A model generated the notes under the pieces. That model saw only the letters and a program-made list of their open reading frames with translations. It did not search any database and was not told the DNA's origin. Source: Gammaproteobacteria bacterium (GTDB lineage: Bacteria > Pseudomonadota > Gammaproteobacteria > Ga0077536). Taken from it: a stretch of DNA of 64,000 nt. Of the stretch, positions 23,723 to 34,493 are shown in pieces. The stretch spans positions 124,001 through 188,000 of the forward strand of contig JAJFJQ010000028.1 of NCBI GenBank assembly GCA_021773835.1, in the 5' to 3' direction. Position 1 is the stretch's first letter. Every line of letters begins with the position of its first letter. A program made the translations under genes and the position numbers.

Positions 23723-25912
23723 CTAGATCGTATCTTGTGGATCAATGTCGATCGACCAGCGCACATTGCGGTGTATGGAGATATCACTGCTGAAATCGAC
23801 GAATGCTTTAATGCTCTCAGCCAGTACCGCCCGTTGTGGCGCGGTGATCATCACTTGCGCCCGGTACCGCCCCGCCTTTTTTTCCATAGCTGCCGGTATC
23901 GGCCCTAAAATTTCTATGCCCCGGATGTCTCGATCTTTTACTTTTTCAGTAAGGGTAGCCAGAAATTTCAGCGGTAGCTCCTGACTTGGAGACTCAGCAC
24001 GGATCAGTGCCATTGGCACGTACGGCGGCAACGCGGCCATCCGGCGCTCGCTCAGCGCGTCTCTCGCGAATCGATCGTACCCGGCTGCGAGCAGGGTTTG
24101 CAGTAAATGATGATGTGGCTGATGAGTTTGAATTAGAACCTCTCCCGGTACCTCGGCACGACCGGCGCGGCCTGCAACCTGAATAATCATTTGCGCCAAT
24201 TTTTCTTCTGCACGAAAATCTGTGCTGAACAATTGACTATCTGCATCGACAATCCCGACCAAACTGACGCGTGAAAAATCGTGTCCTTTAGCCAACATCT
24301 GCGTTCCTATTAGGATATCGAAAGCGCCTTCGCGAATTGCCGAGAATGTCTTCTCCATCGTGCCTTTACGGCGCATCGAATCGCGATCAATTCGCACGAT
24401 CACTTTATCTGGAAACAATTTATTCAAGGTCTCTTCGACTTGCTCCGTACCGAGACCAACTGGTACTAAGTCCGGCGCCGGGCAGCACGGAGCGATTTGC
24501 GGACGACGTTTCTGACTACCGCAATGGTGGCAAATAAGCGCAGCGCGCTCCTTATGCCACACTAGTTTTGCATCACACCGTTCACACGTCGCGATATGTC
24601 CGCATTGGTGACATAGGATGACTGGGGCAAACCCTCGCCGATTTAAAAATAGCAATGCTTGTTCACCACGTTCCAAGCAATTACCGAGCGCCCGACAGAG
24701 ACGATCCGATAATCCACCGGTCATCGGCAATCCACGCATGTCAATACAACTTATTGGAGGTAGCTTTGCTACGCCCGTGCGCTCCGGCAGCGAAAGATAG
24801 GTGAATTTATTTTTCTCAACATTGAGATATGCCTCTAATGAGGGCGTCGCGGTTCCTAACACGATAGGAATATCAAGTTGCTGAGCCCGCTTAATCGCGA
24901 CGTCGCGCGCGTGGTAGCGAAACCCTTCTTGTTGCTTGAATGAAGCATCGTGTTCTTCGTCGACGATAATCAGTCCAATATGCGACAACGGTGCCCAGAC
25001 GGCTGAGCGCGTGCCCATTAGCACTTTCACCTCTCCACCACGGCATTTCAGCCAAACCTGCGCGCGGTCTCCATCGCTCAGTCCGGAGTGCAGTACGCCG
25101 ACAGCGCTACCGAATCGCCTTTTGAGCCGCTCTACCAGCGCCTGGGTCAAGATGATCTCCGGCACCAACATCAATGCCGTCGTGTTTATTGCGAGCGCCT
25201 TAGTTATGGCCGCCATATAAACTTCTGTCTTACCGCTACCGGTAACGCCGTGCAATAAGTAAGTTCGAAACGCACCAAATGCGCCAACAATGCTAGCGGC
25301 TGCGTCTCGTTGCGCCACGTTGAGGCCTATTTCCTCAGCCAGTGGTCCCTGTTCAGTCGAGCGGCAAAGTCGACGACGAACCACGCCCTTTTCCTCTAGT
25401 ATGCGAAGCGGCCGTCGCCATTCAAATTGTAGTGATTCGAAGTCTTCAATCACTGCAGGACAACGCCTGATTAAGGCGAGCACAGCCGCTTGCCGCGGCG
25501 CTTTGCGCGCAAGGCTCAAATCATCGGCATCGTCCGCTGCGATCCATTCGTAGCTTTGTCGCGGCGCCGGTGCGCGTGCGTGACGTAAGGTCCCCGGTAA
25601 CATCGCCGCGAACGCTTCTCCAATCGGGTGTTGGTAGTATTCGGCAGCCCAGCGGCCCAGCCGCATCAGTTCAGGACCAATGACTGGAACTTCATCGATA
25701 AGCTCAATTATCGGTTTTAACTGACGGCCTACGGCCGCATCCAGTACGGGCCCGAGCACGATCCCAACGCGCACCCCCCGACCGAAGGGAACCCTCACGA
25801 GACTGCCTGATGGTGCCGTTTCGTTCGAATGATCTGGTTCTGTAAGGTAGTGGAAGCTCTTTCGAAGCGGGACGAATACGGCAACTTCGATAACCGAGTC
25901 CGGTCGTGACAT
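23723..25912 (-). CDS. priA: Primosomal helicase PriA
   Basis: A 729-residue DNA helicase that reloads the replisome at repaired forks. The N-terminal DNA-binding region is followed by Walker A GVTGSGKTEVY, the DEEH box in VDEEHDASFKQQEG, and helicase C-terminal motifs including IGTQMLAKGHDF and QVAGRAGRA. The zinc region has CHQC, CERC and CHHC, but the fourth pair, normally C-P-x-C, reads APCCPAPDL, so one usual ligand is replaced by Ala and a Cys has moved. Length is normal. It starts at ATG 25912, overlapping the upstream gene's TAA (TAATG). Confidence 0.95.
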   Translation of the reverse strand: MSRPDSVIEVAVFVPLRKSFHYLTEPDHSNETAPSGSLVRVPFGRGVRVGIVLGPVLDAAVGRQLKPIIELIDEVPVIGPELMRLGRWAAEYYQHPIGEAFAAMLPGTLRHARAPAPRQSYEWIAADDADDLSLARKAPRQAAVLALIRRCPAVIEDFESLQFEWRRPLRILEEKGVVRRRLCRSTEQGPLAEEIGLNVAQRDAAASIVGAFGAFRTYLLHGVTGSGKTEVYMAAITKALAINTTALMLVPEIILTQALVERLKRRFGSAVGVLHSGLSDGDRAQVWLKCRGGEVKVLMGTRSAVWAPLSHIGLIIVDEEHDASFKQQEGFRYHARDVAIKRAQQLDIPIVLGTATPSLEAYLNVEKNKFTYLSLPERTGVAKLPPISCIDMRGLPMTGGLSDRLCRALGNCLERGEQALLFLNRRGFAPVILCHQCGHIATCERCDAKLVWHKERAALICHHCGSQKRRPQIAPCCPAPDLVPVGLGTEQVEETLNKLFPDKVIVRIDRDSMRRKGTMEKTFSAIREGAFDILIGTQMLAKGHDFSRVSLVGIVDADSQLFSTDFRAEEKLAQMIIQVAGRAGRAEVPGEVLIQTHQPHHHLLQTLLAAGYDRFARDALSERRMAALPPYVPMALIRAESPSQELPLKFLATLTEKVKDRDIRGIEILGPIPAAMEKKAGRYRAQVMITAPQRAVLAESIKAFVDFSSDISIHRNVRWSIDIDPQDTI

Positions 25913-26574
25913 TAAGACCCGCCGAACTCAGGAGACAAGCCGTCTGTTCGTCCGCCAGCCGCGGCTGTATCGCTAATCAACTTATCCAAAGCATCGATAT
26001 CCGCGCGCTGGAAAGGTCTTCCGTTCAAGGAACTTATTGGCGGGTGTGCATGATATGTTTCGGATAAAACAACTAGGTTGAATTCATACCCGTTATTGAC
26101 TACGAGAAACGTTGGAAAATCTTCTCGCCGCTCGCGAGAGATCTTTAGGACCGTGTGGGTCAATCTATAATTTATTTTCATCTCGTATAAGAAACGCGTA
26201 ACGCATTCGGGTTCATCCGTATATAAATGAAGTGTGATAGGAGAGTACTCACACGCGCTGCCGTACAATACGGGACCCACTAGGCGAGGTCGAAATTGTG
26301 CCAACACGACCATCGCTGAACGCGCCTCACGACGCATTGTTTCTATCCTCTCGGGGAATTTATCGCCTTCGAAAAGTTGCAAATAGCGTATCAGTGCTTT
26401 GTGCACTTCCAAATTTTCCGGCAAGTTACGAAAATTTTCGAACCCCAGCGACGCCGCCGCCTTACGTTTCGCCCCGGCAAAATCTTCCGCTTCGCCTTCG
26501 GCCACTAGGCGTGCAGCCGCGTGCGCAATCTCACTACGTTGATTATGGGTAGTATTACGATGAGATGAACGCAT
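25912..26574 (-). CDS. Conserved-looking protein of unknown function upstream of priA
   Basis: A 220-residue soluble protein I do not recognise with confidence. The N-terminal 50 residues are Ala-rich and helical (AHAAARLVAEGEAEDFAGAK). The middle holds VGPVLYGSACEYSPITLHLY, where the GSA turn and strand pattern faintly recall a nucleotidyltransferase-type fold, and a later stretch reads NYRLTHTVLKISRE. Catalytic acids are not clear. Its stop overlaps the priA start (TAATG), so the two are translationally coupled and it may matter for replication restart or simply share expression. Low certainty on function. Confidence 0.65.
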   Translation of the reverse strand: MRSSHRNTTHNQRSEIAHAAARLVAEGEAEDFAGAKRKAAASLGFENFRNLPENLEVHKALIRYLQLFEGDKFPERIETMRREARSAMVVLAQFRPRLVGPVLYGSACEYSPITLHLYTDEPECVTRFLYEMKINYRLTHTVLKISRERREDFPTFLVVNNGYEFNLVVLSETYHAHPPISSLNGRPFQRADIDALDKLISDTAAAGGRTDGLSPEFGGS

Positions 26575-26640
26575 TGTCCTGCTGCGCGCTGAATAGTTGG
26601 ATTTAAATATTAGCCTGCTAAAGGTGATGTTACTTCGCAG

Positions 26641-29100
26641 CTAGAATAGGTGCTCGGAAACTGTTCGCCGCGGCGCACCGTTGTAAGGTGAATTAAACGG
26701 GATCCCAGCTTTCGGCACATGCCCCTCTCGAAACGATTCGAACACGGCGTTCGGGTCATTCGCCGCTGCAAGCAAGCCCGTGGTTGGATCGATTTTAACC
26801 GTCACCAGCCCATCAGGCCGCTCCATTCGTGACTCCGGCATCCCCACTAACGCGCTGCGCATGTAATCAACCCACATCGGCAAGGCAGCGCTGGCACCTG
26901 TCTCGCGTTTACCGAGCGGTTTGGAATCATCAAAACCGACCCACACGGTCGTCACGATGTCACCGTTAAACCCGGAAAACCACGCGTCTTTTTGGTCGTT
27001 AGTCGTGCCCGTTTTTCCCGCCAGATCGTTGCGTTTAAGTTCTAATGCGCGCCGTCCGGTGCCCATTTTTATAACATCGCGCATCATTGAGTTCATGATC
27101 CACGCGTTGGCCGGATCTAAGACTCGTTCTGCTGGACGCAGCTGTCCAAGCTCCGCAAGTTTTATGATGGAGGCAATGTCCACGGGCTCTTCGTCGTCAT
27201 CAAGCTCGGGGAGAATGCAGTGCGTACATACGGTTGACGGCTCCGCCGACATCACGACATCACCGTCTTCCGTTTCAACGCGGTCGATGAAATATGGCTC
27301 GATTCGGAAGCCGCCGTTAGACAGCACTGCAAAACCGGATATCAACTCAAGCGGTGTCAGCTCGCCGCTGCCGAGCGACATCGATAAGTTTTTAGGTAGT
27401 CTATCGACGTCAAATCCAAAGCGTTTCACATGTTCAACGGCATTTTTTACGCCAATGGCGCGCAGTAAGCGAATTGATACAAGATTTCGCGAATGCGCGA
27501 GCGCCTTTCGCAATGGGGTCGGACCATAGTACTTGCCGCTGTAATTCTCCGGTCGCCAAGCGCTTTCTAGACCTGGTGCGTCGAACACTATTGGTGCATC
27601 GTTTACGAAATGGGCGGCGGTAAAACCTGCTTCAAGTGCGGCGGAATAAATGAACGGCTTAAAATTTGACCCTGGCTGACGCAAGGCCTGGGTGACGCGG
27701 TTGAATTTACTTTTATTAAACGCAAAACCGCCGACGAGCGCTTCGATAGCACCGTTTTTAGATTTCAATGAAACGAGCGCACCCTCAACGTCCGGAATTT
27801 GAGCGAGGCGCCAGTATCCTAATTTTTCAAGCGCACTTAGTTCTGTATCTTTTTTCTTAGCTGCAACGGGTCTAACCCATTCGACGCGGACGATGTCGCC
27901 GTTTTTTATTACTTCACCAGCGGTTTTCGGCACCGCGCCGCGTCCGTTATGCGACAAAAATTTTCGTGCCCACTTTATCCCTTCCCACGGCACAACCAAG
28001 GTCTCGCCGGCAGCGGTAATCACGGTAGCGGCTCGATCACCTACGTCGATAACGTATGCCGGTCGTAGCGGTCCGATGTCACTATAGCCTTGCAACAACT
28101 TTGCCCAAACGGATGGTTCTACATTCGGATCAAGGTCAAAATGATGTTCAGCGCCGCGGTAACCATGACGGCGGTCGTAATCGATAAGCGATTTCTGCAA
28201 TGCCTTGTTTGCGGCCTGTTGCTTACCGGACTCGACCGTTGTGAAGACGCGATAGCCAGCCGTATAGACATCGTCGGGATATTTTTCGCGCATATATGAG
28301 CGCACCATTTCTGCGAGATACGGTGCTTCAACTTCGGCACGCAAGCCATGCACGGTGGTCGCAACTGGTTCCTTACGTGCGGCTTCGAAGGCCTGTTCGT
28401 CTATGTATCCCAACTTCAACATCCGGGATAAAACATAGAGTCGTCGCTGCTCGGCCGCCTCCGGATTCGTAACCGGGTTGGTCTTCGAAGGCCCTTGAGG
28501 TAGCCCGGCAATCATCGCGATCTGCCCGAGTGTCAACTCGTCCAAGGTTGCACCGTAATAGACTTGTGCAGCCGCCCCAACCCCATAGGACCGATGCCCA
28601 AGAAATATTTTATTGAGATACAGCTCTAAAATTTCTTCCTTCGATAATTCCTGCTCAATTTTGACGGCGAGAACAATTTCTTTAATTTTGCGCTCGTAGG
28701 TTTTATCGCGAGTGAGAAAAAAGTTTCGCGCAACCTGCATCGTGATTGTGGAACCGCCTTGCTTTTTCTGGCGCGTGCGCATTAGTTCAATCGCTGCTCG
28801 GGCGATCGCCATCCAATCGACCCCGGGATGTGAGTAGAACCGATCATCCTCCGAGGCAAGGAAGGCCTGCTTCATGAGTACCGGGACATCCTCTATCAAC
28901 ACCGGATGGCGACGCTTTTCCCCGAACTCCGCGATCAACTGTTCGTCGGCGGTATACACGCGTAGCGGCGTCTGTAGGTGGACTTCGCGTAATGCCTCGG
29001 GGGAAGGTAATTGTGGGAGCACATACCACAATAATGCGCCAAATGTGACGATTCCGACGACAAACGCAGATAGCAATAAATAGAATGAAAAACGCAACAT
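26641..29100 (-). CDS. mrcA: Penicillin-binding protein 1A
   Basis: An 819-residue bifunctional peptidoglycan synthase of the inner membrane. One N-terminal anchor (FYLLLSAFVVGIVTFGALLW) is followed by the family 51 glycosyltransferase with ASEDDRFYSHPGVD and KIFLGHRSYGVG, a middle OB-like domain, and the transpeptidase with the nucleophile motif SNFK, the SRN triad motif and AGKTGTTNDQ. Length is typical. It is divergent from pilMNOPQ, the normal neighbour in many gammaproteobacteria. The 194-base AT-rich region between them must hold both promoters. Confidence 0.96.
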   Translation of the reverse strand: MLRFSFYLLLSAFVVGIVTFGALLWYVLPQLPSPEALREVHLQTPLRVYTADEQLIAEFGEKRRHPVLIEDVPVLMKQAFLASEDDRFYSHPGVDWMAIARAAIELMRTRQKKQGGSTITMQVARNFFLTRDKTYERKIKEIVLAVKIEQELSKEEILELYLNKIFLGHRSYGVGAAAQVYYGATLDELTLGQIAMIAGLPQGPSKTNPVTNPEAAEQRRLYVLSRMLKLGYIDEQAFEAARKEPVATTVHGLRAEVEAPYLAEMVRSYMREKYPDDVYTAGYRVFTTVESGKQQAANKALQKSLIDYDRRHGYRGAEHHFDLDPNVEPSVWAKLLQGYSDIGPLRPAYVIDVGDRAATVITAAGETLVVPWEGIKWARKFLSHNGRGAVPKTAGEVIKNGDIVRVEWVRPVAAKKKDTELSALEKLGYWRLAQIPDVEGALVSLKSKNGAIEALVGGFAFNKSKFNRVTQALRQPGSNFKPFIYSAALEAGFTAAHFVNDAPIVFDAPGLESAWRPENYSGKYYGPTPLRKALAHSRNLVSIRLLRAIGVKNAVEHVKRFGFDVDRLPKNLSMSLGSGELTPLELISGFAVLSNGGFRIEPYFIDRVETEDGDVVMSAEPSTVCTHCILPELDDDEEPVDIASIIKLAELGQLRPAERVLDPANAWIMNSMMRDVIKMGTGRRALELKRNDLAGKTGTTNDQKDAWFSGFNGDIVTTVWVGFDDSKPLGKRETGASAALPMWVDYMRSALVGMPESRMERPDGLVTVKIDPTTGLLAAANDPNAVFESFREGHVPKAGIPFNSPYNGAPRRTVSEHLF

Positions 29101-29198
29101 GTTGTGTGCAGGGCTGTGTAAGATGCTATATATTCTGTAGTTTACTTTAAATGTTTAATCTAACTCGCGGTTTCTATTAGATTTTCGATAAATATAGT

Positions 29199-29227
29199 TT
29201 GTTTTTTGCATCTCGATTGTCTATAGT
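29199..29227 (+). promoter_or_regulatory. Promoter of the pilMNOPQ operon
   Basis: TTGTTT (29199-29204) and TATAGT (29222-29227) are separated by exactly 17 bases in an AT-rich region, and would start transcription near 29234, about 60 bases before pilM. Each hexamer matches the sigma-70 consensus at four or five positions. Confidence 0.5.
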
Positions 29228-29282
29228 TAGCTCCAAGATCTAAGGTTAAAGAATACTTGTTCGTCGTAACCTACTTATTTAA

Positions 29283-30346
<1,064 letters not shown>

Positions 30347-30347
<1 letters not shown>

Positions 30348-30922
30348 TGGCAAGAATTAACTTACTGCCATGGCGCGAAGAACAGCGGAATCAACGCAAA
30401 ACGGAATATCTGACAATCGTCGGATTGTGCGCGGTTGGCGCGCTCCTGGTGTGGGGCGCTGTCCATTGGCACTTTAATGAACGTATAGACTATCAGAACA
30501 GTCGCAATGAATTTCTGCAAAGTGAAATTTCGAAACTGGATGTCAAAATCCAACAGATCCGCGAATTAGAGAAAGAGAAAGAGCGCTTATTGGCGCGGAT
30601 GAAAGCGATTGAGACCTTACAAACAAGTCGTCCAATCATTGTTCATATTTTTGACGAGCTCGTTACCTCGTTACCGGAAGGCGTGTATCTAAAAGAAATT
30701 GCACAAGTCGGACCGAAGATAACGATCAGGGGCGTCGCACAATCTAACGCCAGGGTTTCAAACTACATGCGTAACGTTGAGAGATCCGATTGGCTTAAGA
30801 ACCCCAGCCTCGACATCATCCAAACCGCAAGCGAAGACGGCCGCAGGATAGCGAGTTTCACGCTTAGGTTTGAGCAGTCGTCGCCTCGTGCAAATACGCC
30901 GGAAGCAGAGGGGGACGCGTAA
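30347..30922 (+). CDS. pilN: Type IV pilus assembly protein PilN
   Basis: A 191-residue bitopic inner-membrane protein. The conserved cytoplasmic start ARINLLPWREE is the PilM-binding motif. A membrane segment (YLTIVGLCAVGALLVWGAVH) follows, then a coiled coil of about residues 45-90 and a ferredoxin-like periplasmic domain that pairs with PilO. Start and stop both overlap the neighbouring genes in TAATG junctions. Confidence 0.95.
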
Positions 30923-31521
30923 TGACACTGGCCGAACTCAATAATCTTAGCTTCGATAACATTGGATCGTGGCCGACGCCGGTCAAGGTCGTATTTATCA
31001 TTATCGTTTGCTCGGCGATACTCGGACTCGGCTATTGGAAAGACATCAGCGTTAAGCAGGAAGAACTGCGCAAAGTTGAGGTTGAGGAAGCCGATCTCAA
31101 AGTGACCTTTGAAGCGCGGCAAAAAAAGGCTGCAAATCTCGAAGCCCTACGGCAACAGTTAGAAGACATCAAGGAGACCTTCGGCGACCTCCTAAAACGA
31201 TTACCGAACAAGACGGAAGTGGCGGCCCTATTGGTTGACATTTCGCAGCAGGGATTAGGCGCCGGTTTGGAGTTCGAGCTGTTCAAGCCGGGGAATGAAA
31301 ACCCTGCGGATTTTTACGTCGAACTACCAATTCAAATAACAGTGGTAGGTGACTATCACGAATTCGGAAATTTCATTAGTGGTGTTTCCGACCTGCCGCG
31401 CATCGTCACCAATCATAACGTCAAAATTGTACCGAGAACCGATGGCCAACTCGTTCTTAATACTACGGCGAAGACCTATCGGTACATGGACGAAGATGAG
31501 GAAGAGGGAACGGGCCAATGA
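30922..31521 (+). CDS. pilO: Type IV pilus assembly protein PilO
   Basis: A 199-residue bitopic inner-membrane protein that dimerises with PilN. After a short cytoplasmic tail with NLSFDNIGSWP there is one membrane segment (VVFIIIVCSAILGLGYW), a coiled coil rich in Lys and Glu to about residue 95, and a periplasmic domain containing YHEFGNFISGVSDLPRIV. Start overlaps pilN and stop overlaps pilP (ATGA). Confidence 0.95.
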   Translation: MTLAELNNLSFDNIGSWPTPVKVVFIIIVCSAILGLGYWKDISVKQEELRKVEVEEADLKVTFEARQKKAANLEALRQQLEDIKETFGDLLKRLPNKTEVAALLVDISQQGLGAGLEFELFKPGNENPADFYVELPIQITVVGDYHEFGNFISGVSDLPRIVTNHNVKIVPRTDGQLVLNTTAKTYRYMDEDEEEGTGQ

Positions 31522-32087
31522 GGTTTGAAACTATTCGAAAACTTCTAAGCTTCGCGCTGTGCGGCGCAATGCTCGTAGCACTAACCGGCTGTGTCTCGCG
31601 CGATATGACTGACCTCGAAAACTACGCCTCCGAGGTCCTCTCGCGCCCAGGCGGGCGAATTGAACCATTGCCCCCGATCAAACCGTACCAGCGCTATCTC
31701 TATCAGGCAGGTAACGACGGGCTCCGGGATCCATTCGAATCCTTCTTCAAAAAGAAACGCGAGGTCGGACCTGGTCCCGGAATCGATGATCCGGAGCAGA
31801 TCAAATGGACCACCGAAGTGCAAACGCACAACCGGGAAGAATTGGAAGAGTCCGAGCTTGACGCTCTGCGTATGGTTGGGATCTTAGAGAACAATGACGA
31901 ACTCTGGGGAATTATCCGCGACCCAGAGGGCGCTGTTCACCGCGTTCAAGTTGGGAACTATATGGGTACCAACTACGGAAAAATTCTGAATATCCAGGAA
32001 GATCGGATCGATCTCCGGGAAATCATAAAAGACTCACAGGGACGTTGGGAAGAGCGTCAGGCAACCTTGGCTTTATCTGAGGAATAA
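31518..32087 (+). CDS. pilP: Type IV pilus lipoprotein PilP
   Basis: A 189-residue inner-membrane lipoprotein that joins PilNO to the PilQ secretin. The signal ends in the lipobox LTGC (Cys near residue 25). A disordered proline-rich linker with a conserved RDPF-like segment (LRDPFESF) leads to the C-terminal beta domain (LRMVGILENNDELWGIIRD and HRVQVGNYMGTNYGKI). Its start overlaps pilO by four bases; pilQ follows after 22. Confidence 0.95.
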   Translation: MRFETIRKLLSFALCGAMLVALTGCVSRDMTDLENYASEVLSRPGGRIEPLPPIKPYQRYLYQAGNDGLRDPFESFFKKKREVGPGPGIDDPEQIKWTTEVQTHNREELEESELDALRMVGILENNDELWGIIRDPEGAVHRVQVGNYMGTNYGKILNIQEDRIDLREIIKDSQGRWEERQATLALSEE

Positions 32088-32109
32088 CCCACAGAAGGGG
32101 TGCACGAAA

Positions 32110-34275
32110 ATGATGGCTGCTATGTTATCTGAAAACCAAACCATGAAATTCAACTCCACGTCGGCAAGCCGCGTATTAGGCTGGATACTGTCCTATGCGA
32201 CTGTGTGCGTATCGATGCTGTTGCTGGCTGGTACCGCAACTGCTGTGTCACTCGATGATGTGAGCTACACATCGTTGCCGGGTGACCGCGTTCAGCTACG
32301 CTTGAAGTTATCCGACCCGGTTGGATCAGATCCGTTGAGCTTTACGATCGACAATCCGGCTCGCGTCGCCATAGACTTTCCGGGCACATCGCTAAATCTA
32401 GATCAAAAATCACAAGACATTGGTATTGGAAACGCGGAAAGCGTTACGGCAGTTGAGGCTGATGGAAGAACCCGCGTCGTCGTCAACCTAGTCAGCATGG
32501 TCCCCTACGAATTAAGCAGCGATGGCAATACCGTCACACTAACCTTAGAGGGTGGTGGCGCGGATATTAGTGCCGGCATGGCTAGCGACGCCGCCACGCT
32601 ACCCGGTACGGCAACCGATGCTCAAATTAACGACATCGATTTTCGCCGAGGCACTGGTGGTGAAGCTCAAGTTATCGTTGATTTGTCTAACCCGGATGTG
32701 GGTATCAACATACGCGAACAAGGCAAAACAGTCATCGTCGATTTTATCGAAACACGCCTTCCCGAGGCCCTTGATCGGCGCCTAGACGTCATCGACTTTG
32801 CGACTCCGGCGAAGGAAATTGACACCTTCGCTCACGGTAACGGCACGCGCATGGTGATCACCCCGGTTGGCCTATACGAACACCTTGCCTATCAATCGGA
32901 CAATGTTTTCACGATAGAGTTGAAACCGTTAACCCCTGCCGAAGAGGAACAACTCAAGAAGGACAAGTTTGGATACACGGGCGAACGACTTTCTTTAAAT
33001 TTTCAAAACATAGAAGTTCGGGCGGTATTGCAACTGATCGCCGATTTCACTGAGTTCAACCTCGTTGCAAGCGACACAGTCGGCGGCAATGTGACCCTGC
33101 GATTAAAAAACGTTCCTTGGGATCAGGCGATGGACATTATCCTGAAATCTAAAGGGCTCGGCATGCGACAAGTCGGCAATGTCGTCATGGTTGCACCGCA
33201 GGAAGAAATCGCCGCGCGCGAGAAACTAGAACTCGAAGCACAACAGCAGATCCAGGAGCTGGCACCGCTACGTACGGAGTTCGTTCAAGTAAATTACGCA
33301 AAAGCCGGCGACATCGCGGCCTTGATCAAGGACGACGCAAATAATCTGCTGTCCGAACGAGGTAATGTCACGGTAGACCAACGTACAAACACCTTGCTGG
33401 TCCAAGATACTGCCGAACAACTGACCGATATTCGCGGTGTCGTTCAGGCTCTCGATGTCCCAGTGCGACAGGTTCTAATCGAATCCCGGATCGTTATCGC
33501 GAACGAGGATTTCAGTAAAGACCTCGGCGTTCGTTTCGGTTACAGCCACCACAGTAACGGAAAGAACCAAGCACTTAACAGTGGCAATGGATCGAAGTCT
33601 GATTTTATTAGCGCCATCGGCGGCGACATTCCGGGCGACGTAGACTACAACGGTACTACAGCGTTCAACACCGATGGTCTTGAGAACTACATCGTCGACC
33701 TACCGGTCGCCGGCCCCGCGGCGGCATTCCGCTGGTCGATTGGTAGAATTGGTAGCTACTTGTTACAACTTGAACTATCCGCGTTGCAGGCCGAAGGCCG
33801 CGGTGAGGTTGTCTCAAGCCCACGAGTGATAACCGCCAACCAGAAAGAAGCCTTGATCGAATCGGGAACGGAGATCCCGTATCAAGAAGCGTCGTCGAGC
33901 GGCGCGACATCGGTTTCTTTCAAAAAGGCCGTGTTGAGCTTGAAGGTTACACCGCATATCACCCCGGATGACCGCATCATTATGGATCTTTCGGTTAATC
34001 AGGATTCTGTTGGAGAGATTTTTGGTGGCGTTCCAAGTATCGACACCAATGAGGTCACAACTCAGGTCCTGGTCGCAAACGGTGATACGGTTGTAATGGG
34101 CGGGATCTTCGAATCCGACAATCGGAACGACGTTACCAGCGTCCCATTCTTTGGTGAACTCCCCTACCTTGGGCGCCTATTCAAGAGGAAATCTACAAAC
34201 ACCTCGAAACAGGAATTACTGGTCTTCGTAACACCAAAAATTCTAAAAGACTCATTGTCGCTGTCATCTCGATAA
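32110..34275 (+). CDS. pilQ: Type IV pilus outer-membrane secretin PilQ
   Basis: A 721-residue secretin that forms the outer-membrane pore for the pilus. The leader includes a hydrophobic stretch near residues 25-42 (ILSYATVCVSMLLLAG). Two AMIN domains, which bind peptidoglycan, follow to about residue 270, then an STN/N0 domain (LSLNFQNIEVRAVLQLIADF), N1, and the secretin domain with VSSPRVITANQKEALIESG and VVMGGIFESD. The ATG at 32110 has GAAGGGG upstream; ATGs 12 and 33 bases on are alternatives. A strong terminator follows 23 bases after the stop, closing the operon. Confidence 0.96.
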   Translation: MMAAMLSENQTMKFNSTSASRVLGWILSYATVCVSMLLLAGTATAVSLDDVSYTSLPGDRVQLRLKLSDPVGSDPLSFTIDNPARVAIDFPGTSLNLDQKSQDIGIGNAESVTAVEADGRTRVVVNLVSMVPYELSSDGNTVTLTLEGGGADISAGMASDAATLPGTATDAQINDIDFRRGTGGEAQVIVDLSNPDVGINIREQGKTVIVDFIETRLPEALDRRLDVIDFATPAKEIDTFAHGNGTRMVITPVGLYEHLAYQSDNVFTIELKPLTPAEEEQLKKDKFGYTGERLSLNFQNIEVRAVLQLIADFTEFNLVASDTVGGNVTLRLKNVPWDQAMDIILKSKGLGMRQVGNVVMVAPQEEIAAREKLELEAQQQIQELAPLRTEFVQVNYAKAGDIAALIKDDANNLLSERGNVTVDQRTNTLLVQDTAEQLTDIRGVVQALDVPVRQVLIESRIVIANEDFSKDLGVRFGYSHHSNGKNQALNSGNGSKSDFISAIGGDIPGDVDYNGTTAFNTDGLENYIVDLPVAGPAAAFRWSIGRIGSYLLQLELSALQAEGRGEVVSSPRVITANQKEALIESGTEIPYQEASSSGATSVSFKKAVLSLKVTPHITPDDRIIMDLSVNQDSVGEIFGGVPSIDTNEVTTQVLVANGDTVVMGGIFESDNRNDVTSVPFFGELPYLGRLFKRKSTNTSKQELLVFVTPKILKDSLSLSSR

Positions 34276-34297
34276 GCGCAATAATATGCAACGGACT

Positions 34298-34326
34298 ACG
34301 CGGAGCTTCGGCTCCGCGTTTTTTTT
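34298..34326 (+). terminator. Intrinsic terminator after pilQ
   Basis: ACGCGGAGC (34298-34306), a TTCG tetraloop, and GCTCCGCGT (34311-34319) form a perfect nine-pair stem with an extra-stable UUCG loop, followed by a run of eight T. It lies 23 bases after the pilQ stop and is the clearest rho-independent terminator in the window. Confidence 0.95.
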
Positions 34327-34493
34327 GCGCCTGCCGCGTGGACCTGCAACAATTCGCCCTAATCTCATCTTGGATGATCTGGCGTGGTTTCCGACAAGGC
34401 AAAGGTGTCCGGCGGAGGCGACCGATCCGCGGGCAATTCACCTCAAGCCCCGTCATTGAATCGGAAAGTTGGTAGCCGTAAGCAGCATTCGTA

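Noticed and set aside
26921-27529. 202-codon frame antisense to mrcA
   Set aside because: Serine-rich shadow frame; PBP1A motifs on the minus strand are unambiguous.
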